Below are positions 20,848 through 32,218 of a DNA stretch of 64,000 nucleotides, one piece after another. The stretch's first letter is position 1; each line of letters begins with the position of its first letter. This DNA is from Mycoplasmopsis arginini (GTDB taxonomy: Bacteria > Bacillota_I > Bacilli_A > Mycoplasmatales > Metamycoplasmataceae), in NCBI RefSeq assembly GCF_900660725.1, contig NZ_LR215044.1, positions 558,001-622,000 of the forward strand, given 5' to 3'. The position numbers were made by a program, and so were the translations under genes. The notes under the pieces are model-generated. The model ran no database searches. It saw only the letters and a program-made list of their open reading frames with translations, and had not been told where the DNA came from.

Positions 20848-22812
20848 CTAAAAGTCAATGTTTGAAACATACTTAGCATTTTCTTCAATAAAATCATGTC
20901 TTGGGTCAACTTCTTCACCCATTAATGTAGTAAACACACGATCACAAACTGCCATGTCATTAATTTGAACTTGTAACATTTTTCTTGTTTCAGGATTCAT
21001 TGTTGTTTCTCATAGTTGTTCAGCATCCATTTCTCCAAGCCCTTTGTAACGTTGGATTGAAATATTTTTCTTGTCCTCTAATTTAGCTAAAATTTCTTCT
21101 TTTTGCAAATCATTATAAGCGTATTCAGTTACCTTTCCGGAAACTATTTTATATAAAGGGGGCATAGCAATATAAACAAAACCATATTCAATTAAAGGTT
21201 TTAAGTAACGGTAAAAGAATGTTAATAATAACGTTGAAATATGTGCACCATCGACATCGGCATCAGTCATAATAATAATTTTGTGATATTTTAATTTATT
21301 AATATTGAAATCTTCACCAATTCCAGTTCCTAAAGCATGAATAATTGTTTGAATTTCTTGGTTTGATAAAAACTTAACTTTATCATTCTTTTCAGCATTA
21401 ATAACTTTACCTCTTAATGGTAAAATTGCTTGAATTGATCTATTTCTACCGCCTTTTGCTGAACCACCAGCAGAGTTACCTTCGACAATAAATAATTCAC
21501 GTAGCTCGGCATTTTTTGAAGAGCAATCTGCCAATTTCCCAGGAAGTCCACTAAATTCCATTCCATCTTTTTTTCTTGATGCTTCTTTAGCCGCATTAGC
21601 AGCTAATCTTGCTCTTTGTGATTGTAAACATTTATTTATGATATTTTTTGCTACATTAGGATTTTCTGCTAAATATCTTTCCAATACTTCTGAAACAACT
21701 TTATTTGTTGCATAACGAGCATTAGCAGAACCAAATTTAGATTTAGTTTGACCATCGAAAACAGGATCACTATGTTTAATTGATATAACTGCAATTAAAC
21801 CTTCTTTAGAGTCTTCTTTACTAATTTTTTCATTACCTTTTAATAATTTGTTTTCTTCTGCATATTTGTTAAAAATTCTAACAATTGAATCATAAAAACC
21901 ATTTTCATGGGTTCCACCTTCTGTTGTTTGAATGTTATTTGCATAAGAAATAACTGTTGATTGATAAGCTTCATTATATTGAAATGCTACTTCTACTAGT
22001 ATATCCACTCTTTTGGCTGGTTTGTTATTTATATCATCTTCATTTGGTTTATCAAAATCTGTAAAAGAACCTAATGCATAAATAACATCAGTGTTAATAG
22101 TCTTTTTACCTTTATTAAGTTCTTTAACATAATCGATAATTCCCCCATCAAAACAATAAGTTTTTTTAGTGTTCTTTGTTAAATCAGTTATGTTAAATTT
22201 TAAACCTTTATTTAAGTAGGCTACTTGTTTTATATGGTCACTAATAGTCCCAAAATCAAAAGCAATTTTATCCATAACAGTATAATCTGGATGAAACTTA
22301 ATTCTTGTACCAGTTTCTTTTTCAGGAACTTCACTAATAACTTTTAAGGGTTCTTGAGGTTTACCACCATTTTCATATTTTTGGTAATGCAATTTTCCAT
22401 TTCTTTTAACTCAAACTTCAAAAGAATCGCTTAACGCGTTAACAACGGATGCCCCAACACCGTGAAGACCGCCACTCACCTTATAATTACTTGAATCAAA
22501 TTTACCACCAGCATGTAAAACAGTTAGAATGGTTTCAACAGCTGATTTTTGGGTTGATGGGTGAATATCAACAGGCATTCCTCTACCGTTGTCCTCAATT
22601 TCAATAAAGTTATCTGGATGTAAAGTTACACTAATTTCGGTAGCATAACCAGCCATAGCTTCATCGACTGAGTTATCAAGAATTTCTCAAATTAAATGGT
22701 GAATTCCTTTATATCCTGTTGAACCAATATACATCCCTGGTCTAACACGAACTGGGTCTAATCCTTCTAAAACTTGAATATCACTAGCAACATATTCTTT
22801 TTCTTCTGACAT
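20848..22812 (-). CDS. gyrB: DNA gyrase subunit B
   Basis: A 654-residue type IIA topoisomerase ATPase subunit. It shows the GHKL motifs [18 protein letters not shown] and [15 protein letters not shown], then the TOPRIM motifs [14 protein letters not shown] and [11 protein letters not shown], and the GyrB-type C-terminus with ETRKMLQV and [12 protein letters not shown]. The length and C-terminus favour GyrB over ParE. With GyrA it introduces negative supercoils using ATP. The start is ATG 22812 with AAGGAG upstream. Its mRNA leader begins with a perfect 11-bp hairpin. It appears to lead an operon with two kinase genes and a membrane protein. Confidence 0.95.
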
Positions 22813-22831
22813 TATTTTCTCCTTAACTAGT

Positions 22832-22856
22832 AATATAATTGCATAGCAATTATATT
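22832..22856 (-). promoter_or_regulatory. 5'-terminal hairpin in the gyrB leader
   Basis: AATATAATTGC, 3-nt loop, GCAATTATATT: perfect 11-bp arms. It lies directly downstream of the predicted transcription start and about 20 nt before the gyrB start codon, just ahead of the Shine-Dalgarno AAGGAG. Confidence 0.65.
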
Positions 22857-22861
22857 TAACA

Positions 22862-22867
22862 ATTATA
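22862..22867 (-). promoter_or_regulatory. -10 box of gyrB
   Basis: TATAAT on the minus strand (within TTGATATAATTG), about 50 nt before the gyrB start. A second hairpin (TTGGCTTAT / ATAAGCCAA, near 22885-22906) lies upstream of it and may be a back-up terminator for the lemA unit. Confidence 0.6.
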
Positions 22868-22993
22868 TCAAAAAAACATTAAAATTGGCTTATAAATAAG
22901 CCAATATAGATTTTATTTTTGAACCTAACTTTTTAATATTCAAAAAAGAAACCTTTATAGTACCTAATTTAAGTTTTTCTTTTTATTTTAAGT

Positions 22994-23027
22994 ATAAAAA
23001 TAAAAAGCACTAATTCAAGTGCCTTTT
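22994..23027 (-). terminator. Terminator after lemA
   Basis: The minus strand reads AAAAGGCACT, 6-nt loop, AGTGCTTTTT, then more T residues. It lies 5 nt after the lemA stop. Confidence 0.8.
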
Positions 23028-23031
23028 AGAT

Positions 23032-23694
23032 TTAAAACATATTTGCTAGACTTGATGTGTCAATATCTTTTCTTTCTGATTCTGAAGCTTGGAATAAAGG
23101 TTGGTTATATGCGTTTATTTTTTTAGCTACAATATTTGTTCAGAATTGGTAAATTTCTGAGTTAAAGTTTCTAACAATTCCATTGTAGTTTCTAATTGTT
23201 GCATAAATTTCATCTTCTTGAATAGCAATTTCAGTTTGGAATTGTAAGAATGTTCTATCAGCTTTTAGATTTGGATATTGTTCAAATTGGAAATTTAAAC
23301 CTGCTTGAATTGTGTTAAGTTTTTCGTTAAGTTTTTTAGTATCAGTTTCTTTATCTAAATCAACTAATTGTGAACGTAATTTCGCAATTTCAGTTTGAGT
23401 TTTATTCTCAAAGTTAGCGTATCCTTTAACAACATCCAATTGTTTTAAAAGAGTTGCTCCTCTTTTCTTTTCAGCAGCTTGAATTAAAGAAGAAGCTTCT
23501 TGAATTCTGTTCATTTTAGCTAATAAGTAATTTTTTCTAGCAATGGTTGCAAATCAGAAAATTCCTAATGTTAATATAAAGAATAGAATATATAAAAACT
23601 TTTCTCCTCCTGTTGGTTCGGGATGTTTAATTGTGTTATCAACATTCGGTTTAAAACCCTCTGATTGTTGAGGTGTTCTTGAATCAAATAACAT
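23032..23694 (-). CDS. LemA family protein
   Basis: A 220-residue protein. After an N-terminal Pro/polar segment there is one transmembrane helix (about 33-52, LYILFFILTLGIFWFATIA), then the LemA helical core with Leu, Gln and Glu-rich heptad-like spacing, including LNFQFEQYPNLKAD and RNYNGIVRNFNSEIYQF, close to the family pattern FEQYPNLKA and YN. LemA proteins are membrane-anchored coiled-coil proteins of unclear role. The start ATG 23694 has AAAAGGAG upstream. It is the last gene of a four-gene minus-strand block. Confidence 0.9.
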
Positions 23695-23772
23695 TTTGTT
23701 CTCCTTTTATAATATTTACTTATTTTTAAAAATAAAATATACTTATATTTTAGTTTAATTAATAAATAAAGT

Positions 23773-25647
23773 TTAATTTTTTCTGAAAATATTAAAGATT
23801 TGTTGAATTTTGTTCTTGTCTATATTATCATTAACAAAAACAAAAAGTCCATCTTTATCGATTAATATTTTATGATCTACCGATTTTAAGAATGTGTTTT
23901 TAGACCCCTTAATTAAATGCATTAAGTATAGTAAATCATTTCTATTATTCTTTAAGAAATTAATATTATAGTCATATAAAGCATCTCCAGCTTCTTCCAT
24001 AAATTTTAATTTATAGTGTGTTGAAGATTCGGATTCATTATCTTGATAAGATAAAAAGTTTTGATCTTGTTGTGTTGCTCAACCAGGTATAAAAATAATT
24101 CACTTATCTTCTGAAAAAGGATAAAATCTCTCAAAAGGAACATCAACTATTATACCCCTTGTATAAACATGATCTATTAAATCTTCTTTTCAATATGAAA
24201 ACATTTTAGATTTAATAGCTATTGAACCTGAAGAGTCATTAACATCTTTTACTAACTCTGAATATGTAATACCAATATCTTTAGCAGGCTTTTGCGTCTT
24301 CATATTAAATTTTAATGAAGAACTTGCCTTATTCATTATTTCATACACGTTAAATTCATAATTTTTATTTGCTTGTTCAATTGATTTTTGTTCATCAAAA
24401 ACATAATCAGATAAATATCTATCTCTTTTTTCATAATTTTCTGAAGCAATATTAGTATTTAAATATATCTGTGTCAAAGCTTTAAAAGTGGGTTGTAATA
24501 CATTAAAAATTGTTTGTACCATATATGAGTAAACATCATCTATTGTTACAATTTTAGATAAATCAAAGGCTAAATTTATTCAGTTATGCGAAATTGAATA
24601 AGCCATAAAGTTTTCTTCAAATTTTCTAGATACATAAATATTATTTTTATATTTCCCAAAAATATATTTTTTACCTGAAAAGTACTTAGAATATTCAACA
24701 AAATTTTCTTGAGTTTTTACTTTAAAATAATCAATAAATCCTATTTTGTCATTATAACTAAAATTATAGTATTGATAAAACTCAGGGTTTTCAAGTAGGA
24801 ATTCACCTTTCTTAATTGTTTTGTTATATTGTTTTAAAGTTAAATGATCAGCTGTTTCATTTAAAATTAAATCTGGACGATAATTTGTTGGAACGTTAAT
24901 TGCATGTTTGGTATCCATAAATGGTGTGGGTTCGGTATGATATGCATGAACTGGTACTGTAGTTCAACCGTCTTTTGTTTTAACGGTAATATATCCAATT
25001 CCTTGTGTAACAACATCTTTTCAATATTCTTTTTTGTAAATTACATCATAATAAAATGAGTTTCTAATATTGTATTTCTCTATTGAATTAAATCCGTAAA
25101 AACCGGGAGATTCATAAAAGAAATCAAAATCCTTCGGGTCAATACCATAAACATTCTTAATATTCATTTCATTTAGAACTTTGTTTTTTCAATCAATTAA
25201 TGAATATTGATTAAATAGCGTTCTTAAGGTTACATTATTCTCTGCAATTTTTTCTTTAATTACTTGTCTTTTTGCCGATTCGAATATTAAAAATGATTTA
25301 ATTACTTTTTTATTATTTAAAAAGAATGATAAAAAGAATAATCCAATAATTAAAAAGAATAAAAAGAAAATTAATCCATTTGCAAATTTTCTTCCGCTAA
25401 TTTTGTTTGCTCTTTTGCGTTCTTGAATTTCTGTTTCTATTGTTTTTATTTCTTCTACATTCTTATCAATAGATTTTAATGAATCTTCATTTCCGGAATA
25501 AATATATTTTTTAAAAATATTATCAACAGCTGGTTGAATATTGTTAACCAGTGGTTCATAAATATTTTGGGTTTGGTTTGTAAAAATTTTATTTCAATCG
25601 ATTTGTTTAAATTCTTTTCTTTTATCTTGGTTTTGTGTTTCACTCAT
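23773..25647 (-). CDS. Large membrane protein in the LemA operon (DUF3137-like by context)
   Basis: A 624-residue protein: about 85 polar N-terminal residues, a very hydrophobic stretch at about 90-110 (FANGLIFFLFFLIIGLFFLSFFL) that could form one or two helices, and a long polar region. In other bacteria LemA genes are often next to DUF3137 genes with an N-terminal membrane domain; the layout fits, but I cannot see a clear DUF3137 signature, so this is an inference from context. The start ATG 25647 follows the stop of the previous gene by 9 nt, with the AGGGG ribosome-binding site overlapping that stop. Confidence 0.7.
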
Positions 25648-25656
25648 TTTTATCCC

Positions 25657-26862
25657 CTAAAATAAATCTTCTTTATCTTTGACTAAAGTAAATTTTCTTT
25701 TTTCTTTTAAATCTTCTTTATTGATTTTTTCTTCACTTAAATTTTTATCGTAAATTTCTTTGTCAAAAATGGCTTGATCTTGTTTTTGATTATTTATTAT
25801 TAAATCACTTTGTTTTAAGAAAACATTATTATTATCATTATTTGTAAGTATTTCTTCATTCTTTATATCAAAATTAGAAGTATTTTCAATCTCTTGTGTT
25901 TCTATTTCAGCAAAATCCACATCATTTTCAATTTCTTTTTTAATTATTACTTCTTCCCTTGAATCTATCGAATTGAGTTCTATTTCTTGTGTACTGAAAT
26001 CAGGCTCATCAGGAATAATATTAATTGATGTTTTAACAACTTCTTTTTTCTCTAGTGTTTCGTTTGTTTTGCTTAAATCAATAATATAGTTTTCTTGAGT
26101 TTCAACTATCTTAGTGTCATCGATAGTTATTGTTTCTTTTGTTGCATTTTCTTGTGCAAAGAAATCTTTCTTATCTAAATTAGCATTTAAATTTTCATTT
26201 TTTACTTCTTTTTTATTCTTATTTTTTTTATTGAATATCGATTTAAATTTATTATCGCTAATGAAGAACAAACATAAAATAATAACGATAAAAACAATTG
26301 AAATAATAAAGGAAAGAATAATACCAAACTTTCCACCAGGAAAAGCGTTAAGAACATAAATAAAAGAAAAAATAATTCCTGGCGTTCATTTATTTGGTAA
26401 TCATAATGTTGATTCATTCTTATAATCTAAATATCATTTACCAAAAATAGCTTGAAATGCATTTTTATAACCGTATTGTTCAGGTTTAAATTTAGCATAA
26501 TAAATTGCTGTGCCAAGTAGAGAAAGCGAAACCAAAAGTAGCGCGAGCCTTCAAAAACTAAAATGAAATACTCCAATTGAATAAGAACTTTTTAATTTAA
26601 AAATTTGTTTAATACCTATTAACAAAATAAAAACAAATATGACTATTGAAAACATTCCGAAAAATAAACCAAATGAGTAAGAATATAGAGTGGTTAATCC
26701 TTTGATATTTAAAAAAGAAATCACAAGGAAAAAGACAACTATAAAACTTATTATAGTTCAAATAAAAGGTTTGTCCTTTCAAAAAAAATACGCTTTTTTA
26801 TTTTTTGTCTTTTTAGGTGTGTTTATTATTTCCTCTTTTGTTTTTTCTAATTCCTCAGCCAT
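25657..26862 (-). CDS. Multi-pass membrane protein with long acidic cytoplasmic tail
   Basis: A 401-residue protein. It has a charged N-terminus, four to five transmembrane segments within about 25-200, then a basic KKNKNKK patch and about 190 residues of low-complexity, strongly acidic sequence (Glu, Asp, Asn, Thr, Ile) ending in EKRKFTLVKDKEDLF. In standard code it splits at several TGA codons; in code 4 it is one frame from ATG 26862, preceded by AAGAAGG. No family is recognised. The disordered acidic tail suggests a binding or scaffold role, which is speculation. It lies between the RNase J-like gene and the LemA partner gene. Confidence 0.75.
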
Positions 26863-26874
26863 TTTTTTACCTTC

Positions 26875-28530
26875 TTAAACTTCGTATAAAGTGATAACAA
26901 TCATTGGTTCTTTACTTAATACTTTGTAAATTTTTCTCTTGATGCTTTTTCTTAATCTTTCTTGAATATCTTTTAAATCAATATCTTTTGCTTCTTTTTG
27001 ATTAAATTCTTTAGCAAATAAATCATTAGCAATATTGGTAATTGTTTCTTTATTATCCTTTGTAATAATTCCGTACGATGAAATATGAAGTTGGCCTATT
27101 GGTTTTTTAGTTTTAAAATCAATTAGTGTACTTAAGGCAATAACACCATCTCTTGACAAATTTTCTCTTTCATTGATAACTTCTTGAGAAATATCACCAA
27201 TTCCAAAACCGTCAATAATTGTATCCCCCACAGTTTTAATTGAATGTTTTTGAGAAACTAATTCATTATTAACGAACTCTGCAACTTTTCCATTTTGTAA
27301 AACAATACATTTATTAAAATTCATACCAGCATCGCGAGCTATATATGAAGCTACAACTAAATATCTATATAGTCCCTGAATCGGAATAAAATATTTTGGT
27401 TTTAAAGTTTTTATAATATTGTAAATATCTTCTTTGGATGGATTGCATGAATAATATTGATCTGAACCTAATTCAATAAGATTTGCTGTATTTCTTGCTA
27501 TTTCATCCAATGTTAAAGCATAATTTACTTCAAGACCATTAACTGGTGGGGCAATTACTATAACGGCATCATCTGGTCTTAATTTTAAGTAAACATCATT
27601 ATTTGAGGCAATTCTTATAAATCTTAGGTAAAGTCTTTCTATAGCTCCTGTAACTAAAATTACTGCATTTTTTGTTTCGTTAGCAATCCGATAATCAATA
27701 AATTCAGGCAATTGTAAATCAGGACTAATTTTAGCAACCAAATTAATTAATTGTGAATAGTTTCTTCCGTATGTTACTACTGGACGGTTGTATCTTTTTG
27801 CTAAAACTAGTACTTCATGTGCAGTAATCATATCTTCATCATAAAGTCCTACAATAATTCTTTTATTATTTGGTGTCTCTTTAAATTTATATTCAATTTT
27901 TTTAGAAATTCATAATTTGTCGATACTTCTACCGGGGTAATTAGAACGACCTGAATCTAATAATAAAAGTTGCAATGGTTTATTGTTATTAATAATTTCT
28001 TTAATTTGATTTACGTCAGTTTTTCCGTAAGGACCTAAATCACCATCAACAAAGTTTGTCATAAAAAGAATATTACCTTCTTGATATTCAAAATTAAGAC
28101 CTATTTGTCCAGGAAGTCCTCCAGCTAAATCAAATGGTGTAACTGTAACTCCGTTTAATGTTATTGGCATTCTTAAGGTGTTAACTTCATAATTTTCGTT
28201 GTCAATATTATACTTTGAAATTCTATCTAATAAAACGATGCGATTGAATGGACTTGTATAAATTTTAAGACCTGGAATCATCATTAATAATCATGGTATA
28301 GCTGAAAAAGATTCGTTTTTGACATCAGTAACGAAAACACCAACAATATCTTTTGCTCTTCTTTGTAAAAAATCATAATTACAAATTAAAGTATCAATCC
28401 CGTTATGAGAATTAATTGGCACCTTGGTTCCTGAGTTAATTACATAAAGTTTTTCATTAATTTCTAAAACATAAGCATTTTTCCCATTCTCATCTAAACC
28501 ACCTAATGCAAAAAAGTTTATTTTATTCAT
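26875..28530 (-). CDS. RNase J family protein with degenerate metal site (J2-like, probably non-catalytic)
   Basis: A 551-residue protein with the RNase J framework: N-terminal FALGGLDENGKNAYVLEI (family ALGGLGEIGKNMYV), the DSGRSNYPG loop (family DST), and KPKYFIPIQGLYRYL (family KPKFFIPVHGEYRML). However, the catalytic TH-x-H-x-DH motif expected at residues 68-74 reads T-D-V-K-N-E-S, the HxSGHA position reads SCNPSKED and PVHGEYR has become PIQGLYR. All histidines that hold the two metal ions are replaced. It is likely an inactive partner of an active RNase J1. The ribosome-binding site CGGAGGAAC is strong. It heads the LemA block. Confidence 0.85.
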
Positions 28531-28612
28531 TGTTCCTCCGAATTTATTATTTTTTGAAAAATTTAAGATTTTAATTAAAAATATTTTAACAACTTTTTTT
28601 ATTTCTAAAAGA

Positions 28613-28647
28613 AATTAAAAAAATAAAGCAGCTAAACCGCTTTATTT
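28613..28647 (-). terminator. Terminator after the nuclease lipoprotein
   Basis: The minus strand reads AAATAAAGC, loop, GCTTTATTT, then a T-run; the stop codon of the nuclease gene is in the first arm. Confidence 0.8.
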
Positions 28648-30054
28648 GATTAAAAATTCTGCACTTATGTATGTATGATCACTTATTGTACTTGCTTTTT
28701 CCTTAGCTTCCAATCCTACGTTATGTTTTTTAAGTAATGCTTTAACTTTCTCGTCAGTTTTTACTTTATATAAATCAAATTTTTCAAATGATACAAGTTG
28801 GTAATTAGTTTTATAAAACATTTTATCATATGGTTGTGAATAATTATTTTTTCTTTTTGCAAGTGATGTGTTGTGCTCTTCAATATCTGAAAAAACAGAT
28901 TTATATTTATTTTCCATTGTACTAAATGCTAAATCTTGTTTGCGCAATTTTATGTTTGTGTCACCGCCGAAAAATATGTTACTTTGTTCACCATCAATTG
29001 AATCAAAATAATCTAAAACATTAGCCAATTGTTTAGCTTCACGATATTCAAATGACCCCAAGCCTCTATAAGATTGTTCACCTATTTTTTCATTACTTTT
29101 TGATACGCCTGGTCCGTCAAAATGAGCAAACACAAAAGTTAGTTTTGTTTCAGGTTTTAACTTGTATTTAAATTTAACACCATACGGAGGTCTTGAGTAT
29201 TGGGCGTTAGTATCGCCAAATTCGTCAGTAAATTTTTGAGTGTAGCTATAACCAATCTCCTTATTATCAAAAGCTTCGGCTTCCATTTTTTGATTATTGT
29301 AAATTACAGCAATATGTTCTGCAGTAAATTTTCCAAATTTTTCGCCTTTTAATTTCTTTGAAATTACATAAGAATAAAAGTTAGAGCTATTTAATTGATT
29401 TAACTCATCAACAAGAGTTTTAACACCTTCTTCTTTATCTACTTCAGTTAAACCTAAAACATCAAATTTTTCTTCATTTGCTAATAAAGCAATTCTCTTT
29501 GTTTTTTTATATTGCTTGTGACGGTCTCCAGTGAAATTTAATATATTTCAATGACCTCATTTAATTTTTGTTTCTTCGTTTTGTTGGGCAGTTTGATCTT
29601 CAGTTCCAGTTTCTGGGGTATCAGGTTGTGGTGCTGGGGTTTCAGGTTCAGTTCCAGCTCCTGGGTTTTCAGGTTTTGTATTTTGATTTTTAATTTTTTC
29701 TATTGTTTTAATAAATTTATCGTATTCTATATTTAATTTATCTAATAAAAGTTCATATGATTCATTTTCTGAATTAGTTTTTAATAAATTTTCTAAGTCT
29801 TCTGACATAGAATTCATAGTATTTTGAAATTTTTGGATTTCAACATTAATCATGGAGTTTGAATTATTTTCAAATTGGTGTAAATTATTATTAATTTCCA
29901 ACATTCTATTTTCATATTTAACTTTGTATTCGGATGGTTGAGACTTTTCTAAATTACAGCTTGATGATATAAGTGGTAAGGGTAAGGTAGAAAGACCTAT
30001 TCGCGATAATATAAGTATAATTTTTTTTGCTTTGTTAATGTTCAATTTGTTCAT
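28642..30054 (-). CDS. mnuA: MnuA family membrane nuclease (lipoprotein)
   Basis: A 470-residue surface nuclease. The signal peptide has lipobox LISSSC (Cys at about 33), then a helical region and a Pro/Glu/Thr-rich linker with repeats (PENPGAGTEPETP, TPETGTEDQT) at about 130-165. The DNase I-like exonuclease/endonuclease/phosphatase domain follows: HWNILNFTG (start), GLTEVDKEEG, FVFAHFDGPG, FFGGDTNIK (D-x-N) and the final STISDHTYI (D-H). It degrades host nucleic acid to feed nucleotide salvage. I use ATG 30054; an upstream GTG at 30075 is in frame but would precede an odd charged segment. In-frame TGA are Trp. Confidence 0.88.
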
Positions 30055-30185
30055 GTCTAATTCTATATTGTACACCCAAAAATAAAAAATTTGGCTATTT
30101 TCCCAGCAAAAATAACCCTATTTTTATTTGTTTTTAATTTAATAAGAAGAAAAGCAAAAAATTACTAGATTATAAAAATTTATAA

Positions 30186-32150
30186 TTAAAATTTATGGCC
30201 TAGCTCAAATAATAAATTTTTTATTTCAGCAGCTTCTTCAAACCTTCAATTTTTAGCGGCTTCATCCATTTTTTTTATTAATTTTTTAATATAACCTTTA
30301 TCTGCTTTAAATTTATTGTCTTTAGTAATTTTAGAATTTAATATCAAATCCAAGTCTATTTTTGGAATAGGTTTAATAATAGTTTGCGGAATAATATTAT
30401 TATCTTGATTATATTTAATTTGGATCTTTCTTTTTGTCAAATTATCTTCTATAGTTTGTTTCATAGCTTCCGAGTAACTATCCGCAAAGAAAACTACTTT
30501 GCTATGATCATTTCTTGCTCCCCGGCCAACTATTTGAATTAATGATGTTTTATCACGATTCATTCCACCTAGATCAGCATCTAAAATAATAATCAAACTA
30601 ACTTCAGGAAGATCAATCCCTTCTTTCAATAAGTTAATTCCAATAACAACATCGAATTTACCCGCCCTTAACCCCGTTAAAATTGCATTACGTTCAAAAA
30701 CTTCTAATTCATGATGAATATAGGCTGATTTAATTTTTTTCTCTTTTAGAAAATTAGAAAATTCTTCAGCACTATTCTTAGTTGTAGTTAAAATAAGAGT
30801 TCTTTCTTGCTTTTTAATTTGTTCTTGAAGCATATCAAAGATTTTTGCCGATTGATTTTGTTTTGGTAAAATTTCAATTATTGGGTCAAGTAATCCCGTT
30901 GGGCGAATAATTTGTGTAATAACTTCACCGTTGGCATATTCTATTTCTCTTTCCTCGTTTGGAGTAGCTGATAAATAAATTTTAGGAAAATTATAATTAA
31001 AAAATTCCTCATATTTTAGTGGGCGATTATCTAAAGCAGAAGGTAATCTAAAGCCATAATCTACCAATGTTTTCTTTCTTGAATAATCGCCTTTATACAT
31101 CGCTTCTAGTTGTGGTAACATTAAGTGACTTTCATCAATATAAATTACTGTATCTTTTGGTAAATAATCAAGCATTGTATATGGTTTTTCACCAGGTTTT
31201 CTTCGGTCTAGATAACGTGCATAATTTTCCATACCTTTTGTATAGCCGAATTCTTTTATTGAATCAATGTCATTAAAAATTCTTTGTTTTAATCTTTCAT
31301 ATTCCAAGGGTTTATCTTGCTCTTTAAAAAATTTAAGTTGATCATTTAAATCTTCTTCAATTTCATTGCAAACTGAACTAGCAAAATTTTTATCCATTAT
31401 AAAGGTTGTACTTGGATATATTGTCATTTCATCAATTATTTCAATAACATCTTTTGTAACTCTATCAATAATTTTGATTGACTCAATTTCATCATCAAAT
31501 AACTCAATTCTTATTAAACCATTAAATTTATAGCCAGGGCAAATAGTAACTACACTTCCATAACTTTGAAATTCACCAAAATTAATATCTGGTTGAATTC
31601 CTTTATTTAAATATAACATTTGAACTAAATTTGTTTTAATGGTTTTTAAATCAATTTTTTGACCGTTAAAAATTTTTAAAAAATGTTTCTTATATTCATT
31701 GGGGTTGAAAGCACCATATATTGCCGCCACAGAAGCAACAACTATTGTGTCATGATGATTCAATAGAGAATTAAGGGTTGAAATACGCATAGCTTCTATT
31801 TCATCATTAGTAGTTGATGATTTTTCAATATATAAATCTTGTCTAGGAATATATGATTCAGGGCGATAATAGTCAAAGTATGAAATAAAATATTCCACCT
31901 TATTTTCAGGAAATAATTCTTTTAATTCTTGATAAATTTGTGCTGCTAATGTTTTATTATGACTGATAACCAAAGCAGGTCTATTTGTTTCATTTATAAC
32001 ATTAGCTAAAGTAAATGTTTTACCAGAGCCAGTAACACCTAAAAGGACTTGATGTTGTTTATTTTTCTTCAATCCATCAACTAATTCTTTTATTGCTTTA
32101 GGCTGATCTCCTGAAGGTTTATACATCGAAACTAACTTAAAATTCTTCAT
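30186..32150 (-). CDS. uvrB: Excinuclease ABC subunit B
   Basis: A 654-residue UvrB helicase-like damage-verification subunit. It has Walker A GVTGSGKTF at about 38-46, the beta-hairpin region FDYYRPESYIPRQDLYIEK, the DESH box (IYIDESHLMLPQ), YLSATPNEEE-type motif (IYLSATPNEE) and the late motifs VGIN-LLKEGIDLPE and QIVGRGARND. The C-terminal UvrB/UvrC interaction motif is present (MDEAAKNWRFEEAAEIKN-type, through a TGA Trp at 30246). The -10 box TATAAT ends 6 nt before the ATG and no Shine-Dalgarno is present, so the transcript appears leaderless. Confidence 0.97.
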
Positions 32151-32156
32151 TATTTA

Positions 32157-32162
32157 ATTATA
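32157..32162 (-). promoter_or_regulatory. -10 box of uvrB (leaderless)
   Basis: TATAAT preceded by TGGTA on the minus strand lies six bases before the uvrB ATG. Confidence 0.6.
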
Positions 32163-32201
32163 TACCATTGAGTTTAAAAACATAAAAACTAGTTTTTATG
32201 G

Positions 32202-32207
32202 TAAAAT
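32202..32207 (+). promoter_or_regulatory. Extended -10 box of the LRR lipoprotein gene (leaderless)
   Basis: TATGG followed by TAAAAT lies 11 nt before ATG 32219, with no Shine-Dalgarno between. Its promoter is divergent to, and about 40 bp from, the uvrB -10 box. Confidence 0.6.
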
Positions 32208-32218
32208 ATTAGGCAATT

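Noticed and set aside
22885-22906. Hairpin TTGGCTTAT / ATAAGCCAA as a riboswitch
   Set aside because: It lies upstream of the gyrB -10 box, so it is not in the gyrB mRNA; it more likely acts as an extra terminator for the lemA unit.
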